Part shown: in pieces, positions 1 to 5,151 of the stretch | Numbering within the stretch: the first letter of the stretch is position 1 | Layout of the letters: every line of letters starts with the position of its first letter | NCBI GenBank assembly: GCA_028874675.1 | Contig: JAPPJA010000156.1 | Coordinates: forward strand, 1 to 8,830 | Origin: Chloroflexota bacterium | Lineage (GTDB): Bacteria > Chloroflexota > Dehalococcoidia > Lucifugimonadales > UBA3495 | DNA: 8,830 bases | Direction of reading: 5' to 3' | The notes under the pieces: model-generated | What the model was told of the DNA's origin: nothing | Seen by the model: the letters and a program-made list of their open reading frames with translations, nothing else | The model's database searches: none | Position numbers and translations under genes: made by a program

Positions 1-1
1 T

Positions 2-784
2 TCCGCGGCGGGCCGCTACGGCCCCGCCCAGGACCCCCTGGCCTCGGTCAGCGACCTGGCCCTGGACGCCACCCTGAGGGCCGCCGCGCCACACCAGCAG
101 CGCCGGCGTGGCGAGGGCGCCGACACTTCTCTCTCAATTGAGCCCTGGGACGTCCGGGAAAAGGTTCGGGAGACCAGGACCGGTAGCTTGATTCTTTTCG
201 TCGTAGATGCCAGCGGCTCCATGGGCGCCCAGCGGCGGATGGTGGCCGTCAAGGGAGCCCTGCTGTCCCTGTTGCTCGACGCCTACCAGCGAAGGGACCG
301 TGTGGCGTTGATCAGCTTCCGTGGGACTGAGGCGGACCTGCTCCTGCCACCCACCAACAGCGTTGACCTGGCCCAGATCTATCTGCAGGACATGCCCACG
401 GGTGGCCGTACTCCCCTGTCCAGGGGCCTCTACCTGGCCCTGGAATGCCTGGAGACGGAGCGCCTCAAGGACCGGAACGTACTGCCCCTGGTGGTACTGC
501 TGTCCGACGGTCGTGCCAATGTGTCCCTGGACGGCAGCGGCGGTAACGCCGTCGAGGAAGCCAGGGGTTATGCGTCTATTTTCGAGGAAAAGCGCATTAC
601 CAGCGTTGTCATTGACACCGAACTGGACTTTATCAAGCTGGAAATGGCGCGTCCCCTGGCCCAGTCCATGGGAGCCCGCTACCTGAAACTTGAAGATCTT
701 CGGGCCGATAGTCTGGCCGACGCGGTCCGGCGGGAACTGCCTGCGGCTGGCGAGCACACTGCCATTGATGTCAGTCCTCCGTAA
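2..784 (+). CDS. Magnesium/cobalt-chelatase D-subunit-like protein with VWA domain (5' partial)
   Basis: This is the C-terminal 260 residues of a ChlD/BchD-family protein; the AAA+-like N-terminus lies off the left edge. The reading frame is open from base 2, so the internal TTG at 188 is not the real start. The segment DATLRAAAPHQ (residues 22-32) is the conserved linker of bacterial chelatase D subunits. The VWA domain then begins with FVVDASGSMGA, giving the metal-ion-dependent adhesion site DxSxS at about 206-220. The MIDAS Thr lies in GGRTPLS (codon 410-412) and the MIDAS Asp in LLSDGRAN (codon 506-508), so all three MIDAS elements are intact. Family members work with an AAA+ I subunit to drive ATP-dependent metal insertion into tetrapyrroles. 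Many bacterial relatives outside phototrophs are annotated only as putative cobaltochelatase or VWA proteins, and no partner subunit is visible here, so the metal is unknown. The stop is TAA at 782-784. Confidence 0.85.
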   Translation, partial: SAAGRYGPAQDPLASVSDLALDATLRAAAPHQQRRRGEGADTSLSIEPWDVREKVRETRTGSLILFVVDASGSMGAQRRMVAVKGALLSLLLDAYQRRDRVALISFRGTEADLLLPPTNSVDLAQIYLQDMPTGGRTPLSRGLYLALECLETERLKDRNVLPLVVLLSDGRANVSLDGSGGNAVEEARGYASIFEEKRITSVVIDTELDFIKLEMARPLAQSMGARYLKLEDLRADSLADAVRRELPAAGEHTAIDVSPP

Positions 785-820
785 ACTGAAATCACGAGGC
801 GCTGCCACGAAGGCCTCACC

Positions 821-868
821 GCCAATTGAGCGATGCCCGATGCCTTTTCCCCTCGCCCACAAATTGGC
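821..868. repeat. 7-bp inverted repeat in gap before glyS
   Basis: GCCAATT (821-827) and AATTGGC (862-868) are perfect complements separated by 34 bases. A similar CCAATT/AATTGG pair occurs again at 930-935 and 969-974, with almost the same spacing. The stretch 785-920 around it shows no gene and no convincing terminator; the only other structure is a weak GAGGC/GCCTC pairing at 796-800 and 813-817. This could be chance. Confidence 0.35.
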
Positions 869-919
869 ACGCAAGCCGCCCCTGACGAAGGGATGAATCC
901 TTACTCCGCTGCCCGTTCC

Positions 920-1004
920 AGGTTACCTGCCAATTACTGCGCCTGTAATTCTTTACATCACATAACGAAATTGGTAACCTTTTTGAAGGTTTTCGCATTA
1001 CAGG
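920..1004. repeat. Cluster of interlocking inverted repeats upstream of glyS
   Basis: Four perfect inverted repeats lie within 85 bases. AGGTTACC (920-927) pairs with GGTAACCT (973-980). CCTGTAAT (942-949) pairs with ATTACAGG (997-1004). AATTAC (932-937) pairs with GTAATT (945-950). AACCTT (976-981) pairs with AAGGTT (986-991). The two 8-bp repeats interlock in the order A-B-A'-B'. The two short hairpins reuse bases of the long ones, so the short and long pairings exclude each other. The region is AT-richer than the flanking genes. It could be operator DNA around the candidate promoter at 983-1010, or a transcribed leader if the true promoter lies upstream. Confidence 0.55.
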
Positions 1005-1010
1005 TATAGC
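983..1010 (+). promoter_or_regulatory. Candidate sigma-70-type promoter for glyS
   Basis: TTGAAG (983-988) is followed after 16 bases by TATAGC (1005-1010); each matches four of six consensus positions. Transcription would begin near 1017, leaving a short leader before the ATG at 1033 or about 55 bases before the ATG at 1072. The -35 element lies inside the AACCTT/AAGGTT palindrome (976-991), so a repressor bound there would block it. The matches are modest, and the assignment rests on position and AT-richness. Confidence 0.4.
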
Positions 1011-1032
1011 GAATACTGTCCACCCTTTCTGA

Positions 1033-2364
1033 ATGAGGTTCCCCTTGGTACGTGCGCTCCCTTATGCCGACATGGACAAGATAATGTCCCTCTCCAAGCG
1101 AAGGGGGTTTGTCTTCCAAAGCAGCGAAATTTATGGCGGCCTGGCATCTACCTGGGACTACGGGCCACTGGGAGTCGAACTGAAGCGGCACGTAAAGGAA
1201 GCGTGGTGGCAATCGGTGATAGTGGGCCGCGATGACATGGTGGGCTTGGATGCGGCCATTCTGATGGCGCCCCAGGTCTGGGTGGCCAGCGGCCACGTAG
1301 AGAATTTCTCCGACCCGCTGGTGGAGTGCCGCAGCTGCCACCTGCGGTTCCGGGCCGACCAACTGGAAACGGAGAACTGCCCCCAATGCGGCGGCGAGTT
1401 CACCGAGCCCAGAAGGTTCAACCTGATGTTCCGGACTTTCATGGGGCCGGTTGAAGACTCGGGCCATGAGGTATTTCTGCGACCGGAAACGGCCCAGGGC
1501 ATTTTCGTGAACTTCCAGAACGTGCTCAATTCCTCCCGCAAGAAGCTGCCCTTCGGGATCGGCCAGATCGGCAAAGCCTTCCGCAACGAAATCACCCCCG
1601 GTAACTTCACCTTCCGTACCCGCGAGTTTGAGCAGATGGAGGTAGAGTTTTTCGTGAAGCCGGGCACAGACGAGGAGTGGTTGGACCGGTGGGTGGAAGA
1701 ACGTTTCAACTGGTACGTGAGCTACGGCATTCGGAAGGACAACCTGCGATTACGCCGGCACGACCCGGACGAACTGGCCCACTATGCCAGGGATACCTAC
1801 GACATTGAGTACCGGTTTCCCTGGGGCTGGGGCGAGCTGGAGGGCATTGCCGACCGGACGGACTTTGATCTGGCCCGCCATGCCGAGGCCAGCGGTGACA
1901 ACCTGACCTATTTCGACGAGGAGACCAGGGAGCGGTACATTCCCTACGTCATAGAACCGTCCGGGGGCGTTGACCGGGCAACCCTGGCCTTCTGGCTGGA
2001 CTCCTACGACGAAGAACCCGACGGCGACACGGTAAGGGTTGTTTCCCATCTGCACCGCAAGCTGGCCCCCATCACCGTGGCGGTCCTGCCGCTGAGCCGG
2101 AACGCCCAGCTGGCTCCGACGGCCCGCAGGGTTCACGACCTGCTCCGCCGCCATTTCAGCACCCAGTTTGACGATGCCCAGGGCGTGGGCCGCCGCTACC
2201 GCAGGCAGGACGAGATAGGGACTCCCTACTGCGTGACAGTGGATTTTGACACGCTGGATGACCAGCAGGTTACAATCCGGGACCGGGATACCATGCACCA
2301 GGTGCGTGTGCCCATCGTGGATTTGGTAGGAATCCTCCAGGACAAGGTGGAGCACGGCTGGTGA
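1033..2364 (+). CDS. glyS: Glycine--tRNA ligase (single-chain class II)
   Basis: This enzyme charges tRNA-Gly with glycine using ATP in the cytoplasm. The 443 residues cover the full homodimeric-type fold. The N-terminal signature KRRGFVFQSSEIYGG is at 23-36 and DYGPLGVELK at 42-51. A four-Cys zinc-ribbon insertion follows (C99, C102, C116, C119), then RPETAQGIF at 150-158. Class II motif 2 (FRNEITPGNFTFRTREFEQME) begins at residue 183, and motif 3 (EPSGGVDRATLA) is near 308-319. A C-terminal HGTP-type anticodon-binding domain starts at about 343 (KLAPITVAVLPL) and contains RRYRRQDEIGTPYCVTVD. No Shine-Dalgarno sequence precedes either the ATG at 1033 or the ATG at 1072. The later start (MDKIMSL) fits the usual family N-terminus at least as well, so the first 13 residues are doubtful. 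Nothing suggests loss of function. Confidence 0.95.
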   Translation: MRFPLVRALPYADMDKIMSLSKRRGFVFQSSEIYGGLASTWDYGPLGVELKRHVKEAWWQSVIVGRDDMVGLDAAILMAPQVWVASGHVENFSDPLVECRSCHLRFRADQLETENCPQCGGEFTEPRRFNLMFRTFMGPVEDSGHEVFLRPETAQGIFVNFQNVLNSSRKKLPFGIGQIGKAFRNEITPGNFTFRTREFEQMEVEFFVKPGTDEEWLDRWVEERFNWYVSYGIRKDNLRLRRHDPDELAHYARDTYDIEYRFPWGWGELEGIADRTDFDLARHAEASGDNLTYFDEETRERYIPYVIEPSGGVDRATLAFWLDSYDEEPDGDTVRVVSHLHRKLAPITVAVLPLSRNAQLAPTARRVHDLLRRHFSTQFDDAQGVGRRYRRQDEIGTPYCVTVDFDTLDDQQVTIRDRDTMHQVRVPIVDLVGILQDKVEHGW

Positions 2365-2436
2365 ACCGGCCCACCGGCTCCAGGTCCCGGGTAAGATTGG
2401 TCGGCCAGATAACCGCGTAGTGTGAGGACGGACAGT

Positions 2437-2474
2437 CCAACCCGACAGAAGTGGGTTTGGGAGGTGGAGGTGAT
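2437..2474 (+). promoter_or_regulatory. Strong purine-rich ribosome-binding stretch and small hairpin upstream of birA
   Basis: GGGAGGTGGAGGTGATG (2459-2475) contains two GGAGGT cores, the second extending as GGAGGTGAT, which fully matches the 16S rRNA tail. The first core is correctly spaced (7 bases) for the ATG at 2473, which is in frame with birA 99 bases before its likely start. Just upstream, CCAACCC (2437-2443) can pair with GGGTTTGG (2453-2460) apart from one bulged T, and this stem touches the start of the ribosome-binding stretch. The rest of the 2365-2571 spacer shows no terminator and no clear promoter. Confidence 0.45.
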
Positions 2475-2571
2475 GACGATATTCAACGCTGGCGTTCGTT
2501 GGCCGGAATTTATCAACCAGCTAACTTCCAGACCTGAATCAAACGTCGCGTTCAGGAACAGGGAGAAAGAG

Positions 2572-3375
2572 ATGCCTGGAAACGTGGTAGCGGAAACCCT
2601 GCGGGGTGGCCTGTTCACCCGCATTGTCGGGAAACGGCTCCTCTTCTTCCAGGAAGTGGGCTCCACCATGGACGAGGCCAGGCTTCGGGCCGAGCGCGGT
2701 ACCGAAGAGGGCACTGTCATCGTGGCAGAAACCCAGACCTCCAGCCGGGGCAGGCAGGGGAGAAACTGGGTATCCCGATCGGGTAACCTCTATCTGTCCG
2801 TCGTCCTGTATCCTACGCTGCAAACCCTTCCCTTCCTGAACAGCCTGTGCGGCGTTGCCGTAGTGCGGGCCATTTCCAACATCAGTGGTCTCAAACCTCG
2901 CATCAAGTGGCCCAACGACATTCTGCTGGACAACAAGAAGGTGGCTGGCGTCCTGGTGGAAAGCGCCATTGCCGGCGAGCAGGTCCACAACTCGATAGTT
3001 GGCATAGGCATCAATGTGGCATTGGATGCCGACGAAATCGATGAGATTGCCGGCGGCGCCACCAGCCTCAATCACGCTTCAGCCGGAGACATCCCCCGGG
3101 ACGAGTTGCTGCGCGAGATCCTCGAGCAGCTTGATAGCCTCTACATACAGCTGAACCACGGGGACACGCCCATTGAAGAATGGGAGGAGTTGCTGGATAC
3201 CCTTGGTCAGCGGGTGAAGATCACCTGGCGGGGCGATGAGTTCGTTGGAGTGGCCGACGGAATTGACGCCCAGGGAAGCCTCCTGTTGCGCCAGGACGAT
3301 GGCGTCGTTCTTGCATTGGCAGCCGGGGATGCCGCTTCGCTGAGGCCGCTTAACCAGGAACGGCAGTCCTTCTGA
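2572..3375 (+). CDS. birA: Biotin--[acetyl-CoA-carboxylase] ligase, monofunctional
   Basis: The enzyme activates biotin to biotinyl-AMP and transfers it to the lysine of biotin-carboxyl-carrier domains. The 267-residue product carries STMDEA (31-36), the biotinyl-AMP loop SRGRQGRNW (58-66), KWPND (112-116), KVAGVLVE (123-130) and VGIGINV (143-149). A BPL_C domain follows at about 213-258 (RVKITWRGDEFVGVADG ... GDAASLRP). There is no N-terminal helix-turn-helix, so it should be a ligase only and not the bio-operon repressor. The ATG at 2572 was chosen because it gives the usual family N-terminus and has GGGAG six bases upstream. An in-frame ATG at 2473 has a stronger Shine-Dalgarno sequence and would add 33 unrecognised residues, whose codons more often end in A or T than those of the gene body. 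The first Gly of the usual GRGRxGR loop is Ser58. The stop overlaps the next start by one base. Confidence 0.93.
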   Translation: MPGNVVAETLRGGLFTRIVGKRLLFFQEVGSTMDEARLRAERGTEEGTVIVAETQTSSRGRQGRNWVSRSGNLYLSVVLYPTLQTLPFLNSLCGVAVVRAISNISGLKPRIKWPNDILLDNKKVAGVLVESAIAGEQVHNSIVGIGINVALDADEIDEIAGGATSLNHASAGDIPRDELLREILEQLDSLYIQLNHGDTPIEEWEELLDTLGQRVKITWRGDEFVGVADGIDAQGSLLLRQDDGVVLALAAGDAASLRPLNQERQSF

Positions 3376-4184
3376 TGCTGGAAGCGCTTAGCCTGGACGG
3401 ACGCATAGCGGTAGTCACCGGAGGAGGGACCGGCCTGGGGCTTGAAATGGTTCGGCACCTGGCCCGGGCGGGGGCGAACGTGGCCATCGCCGGCCGCCGG
3501 ACGGGCCCCATAGAGAGCGCGGCGGACGAGGTTAAATTGTTGGGCCGGGAGGCCATTGCCGTGCCCACAGACGTCAGCGATTCCGCCCAGGCAAACGCCC
3601 TCATTGCCGCCACTATTCAGCATTTCGGCCGCGTGGATGTCCTGATCAATAACGCCGCGCTGGTTTCCGACAGCATTCCCACCCCTATCTGGGACATCAG
3701 CGACGAAGACTGGCAGGCCGCCCTTGACGTGAACCTCAGCGGGGCCTTTTACTGCGCCCGCGCCGCCGCCAGGCCCATGGCTGATCAGGGCCGGGGCAAG
3801 ATAATCAACGTATCTTCCGGATTCGGCTTGAGGGGCGGACGGGACATTTACATGTACTGCTGTACCAAGGGCGGTATCCTCCAGCTTACCCGGGTCCTTT
3901 CCTTCAGCCTGGCCCGGTACGGCGTCACGGCCAACAGCATTGTTCCCGGCTTTATACCCACGGTTGGAACCGATTCGGAAATCAGGGAAGCTCTGCCCCG
4001 GTCCGGCGCCTATTTGCCGACGGGAAAGCTGGGCGTCCCCGAGGACATTGGGCCCGTGGCAGTATTCCTGGCATCTTCGGCGTCCGACTACATGACCGGC
4101 GAGACGTTTACCCTGGACGGCGGCGGGCTGGCCGGAGGCCTGGCTCCCACCGGATATGCCCCCGAGATTCCCCTGGAACCCTAG
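3375..4184 (+). CDS. SDR-family oxidoreductase, catalytically complete (FabG-like)
   Basis: This is a classical short-chain dehydrogenase/reductase of 269 residues, a little longer than the usual 250. The cofactor motif TGGGTGLG is at 15-22. Arg41-Arg42 at the end of the second strand suggest NADP(H) rather than NAD(H). NNA is at 92-94, and Asn120 and Ser148 are present, with the catalytic pair Tyr161 and Lys165 in YCCTK. The C-terminal segment keeps PGFI (191-194) and the DYMTGETFTLDGGG stretch, followed by an extra Gly/Pro-rich tail of about 18 residues. The ATG shares its A with the birA stop (TGATG), which indicates translational coupling; the only Shine-Dalgarno-like sequence, AGGAA at 3356-3360, is too far away to serve alone. 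The substrate cannot be read from the sequence; annotation as 3-oxoacyl-ACP reductase would be a guess. It lies directly before a degenerate relative. Confidence 0.9.
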   Translation: MLEALSLDGRIAVVTGGGTGLGLEMVRHLARAGANVAIAGRRTGPIESAADEVKLLGREAIAVPTDVSDSAQANALIAATIQHFGRVDVLINNAALVSDSIPTPIWDISDEDWQAALDVNLSGAFYCARAAARPMADQGRGKIINVSSGFGLRGGRDIYMYCCTKGGILQLTRVLSFSLARYGVTANSIVPGFIPTVGTDSEIREALPRSGAYLPTGKLGVPEDIGPVAVFLASSASDYMTGETFTLDGGGLAGGLAPTGYAPEIPLEP

Positions 4185-4231
4185 CAAATGTCTTCAGAGC
4201 ATCCCCTTCGCTGACAGCAGGAGCTACCCCG

Positions 4232-4993
4232 ATGCCCCTTCTTCCCAAATTCAGCCTGGCCGGCAAGACCGCGATTCTGCATTCCGCCGGCGGCGACGAC
4301 GCTCCCTTCCTGGCCCGGGCCCTGGCAGAAGCCGGGGCCACGGTTTTCGCAGTTTGCCGCAGGCAGGATTCCCTGGACGCCGTTTTGGGGGCCCTGTCCG
4401 CTCAATCCGGTGAACATGGTGGAGTTGTGGCCGTCATCGATTCTGATGTGAAAGTGGCCGGGGTTATGTCCGAATTCCAGATTCTTCACGAGCGGGTTGA
4501 CATCCTCGTGAACGACAGTCGGAGCATATTTGCCAGGGCGGCCACGGGCATTGGACTGGCAGACTGGGACGAGGTCCAGTCGAGAAACGTTCGGGCCACC
4601 TTCCTGATCAGCCAGGCTGTCGGCGCCCTGATGATTGCCCAGGAGTACGGCCGCATCGTTAACATAATCTCGGGACTGGCGGAAAGGGGAATGATCAATG
4701 GCTCCGCGTTCAGCGTCAGCCAGGCCGGTCTCCTCGCCCTGGCCCGGTCGCTGGCCGTGGAATGGGGCCAGCACAACATCCGCGTCAACGCCATCGGGGT
4801 GGGATGGACTACTGCTGACGATATCCCGGTGGAGGAACAGCGCCAGGAGCAACTGGTCCGGTACATACCCTTGCGGCAAAAGGGTCAGCCCAGGGATATC
4901 GGGCCCCTGCTGGTTTACCTGTGCTCGGAGGCTTGCGATTACACCACCGGGCAGCCCGTCTATGTGGACGGGGGGCTTAACGCCCATCCCTAG
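4232..4993 (+). CDS. SDR-like protein lacking catalytic and cofactor motifs (probable pseudoenzyme)
   Basis: The 253-residue product has the full length and fold pattern of an SDR, including Asn119, Ser147, the segment VEWGQHNIRVNAIGVGW (176-192) and the closing CDYTTGQPVYVDGG. Its key sites are altered. The glycine-rich TGxxxGxG motif is replaced by HSAGGDDA (17-24). The NNAG motif is replaced by NDSR (94-97). At the active site, 13 residues after Ser147, the catalytic Tyr is Phe160 (TTC at 4709-4711) and the catalytic Lys is Gln164 (CAG at 4721-4723). The reading frame is intact, and AGGAG at 4219-4223 lies eight bases before the ATG, so it looks expressed rather than decayed. It lies 47 bases after the intact SDR gene, which suggests a partner subunit or a regulatory or structural role. 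A different chemistry or a non-NAD(P) ligand remains possible. Confidence 0.88.
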   Translation: MPLLPKFSLAGKTAILHSAGGDDAPFLARALAEAGATVFAVCRRQDSLDAVLGALSAQSGEHGGVVAVIDSDVKVAGVMSEFQILHERVDILVNDSRSIFARAATGIGLADWDEVQSRNVRATFLISQAVGALMIAQEYGRIVNIISGLAERGMINGSAFSVSQAGLLALARSLAVEWGQHNIRVNAIGVGWTTADDIPVEEQRQEQLVRYIPLRQKGQPRDIGPLLVYLCSEACDYTTGQPVYVDGGLNAHP

Positions 4994-5059
4994 TCTTTAT
5001 CCCCAGGGGGAGCCAGGAGTTTCGAAGTTTGAGATTGGGCCTGGAATCGCCCCTGGAAT

Positions 5060-5082
5060 GACTCTTTCGCCGCTGAAGAGTC
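5060..5082. repeat. Perfect 7-bp inverted repeat between SDR gene and hisZ promoter
   Basis: GACTCTT (5060-5066) and AAGAGTC (5076-5082) are perfect complements around a nine-base loop. No T-run follows, so it is not a standard intrinsic terminator. It lies about 30 bases before the hisZ -35 element and could be an operator, a Rho-type or processing hairpin at the end of the SDR transcript, or chance. The rest of the 158-base gap shows only a weak GGGC/GCCC pairing at 5037-5040 and 5049-5052. Confidence 0.4.
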
Positions 5083-5113
5083 CGCACTTGAGACTGACTG
5101 CAGGCTGTCCCCG

Positions 5114-5143
5114 TTGAATGGCCAAATGGGGCTGGGTTACAAT
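5114..5143 (+). promoter_or_regulatory. Candidate promoter of the histidine operon
   Basis: TTGAAT (5114-5119) and TACAAT (5138-5143) are separated by 18 bases and match four and five of six sigma-70 consensus positions. Transcription would start about 6-8 bases after the -10 element, at 5149-5151, directly before the hisZ ATG at 5152. There is no Shine-Dalgarno sequence in front of that ATG, so the message may be leaderless. Confidence 0.55.
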
Positions 5144-5151
5144 ACTCCACG

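Noticed and set aside
134..874. Minus-strand open frame of 246 codons opposite the VWA gene
   Set aside because: The sense strand encodes an intact MIDAS domain over the same region; the antisense product shows no family features.
920..980. GGTTACC/GGTAACC as a BirA-type biotin operator
   Set aside because: The half-sites and their spacing do not fit the known BirA operator, and the BirA encoded here has no DNA-binding domain.
976..994. AACCTT-TTTG-AAGGTT followed by TTTT as an intrinsic terminator of the VWA gene
   Set aside because: The stem is short and AT-rich, the T-run is only four bases and partly within the stem, and it lies nearly 200 bases after the stop codon. It fits better as a palindrome around the -35 element.
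2409..2420. ACCGCG between glyS and birA as part of a T-box leader
   Set aside because: Only the CCGCG end matches; the preceding GGTGG part of the T-box, a specifier stem and a terminator are absent. No T-box motif is visible upstream of glyS either.
3207..4187. Long open frame on the minus strand (326 codons) opposite the intact SDR gene and the end of birA
   Set aside because: It lies antisense to two strongly recognised genes, its product resembles no family, and long antisense frames are expected in GC-rich coding DNA with GC-biased third positions.
4181..4987. Minus-strand open frame of 268 codons opposite the second SDR gene
   Set aside because: It mirrors the sense gene almost exactly and has no recognisable motifs; the sense frame has clear SDR homology and a ribosome-binding site.
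4232..4993. The second SDR gene as a decaying pseudogene
   Set aside because: The full-length frame is uninterrupted, has a good ribosome-binding site, and keeps fold-defining segments; only the catalytic and cofactor positions have changed, which suggests selected loss of activity rather than decay.
4995..5011. CCCCAGGGGG after the second SDR gene as a terminator
   Set aside because: The palindrome has essentially no loop and no following T-run.
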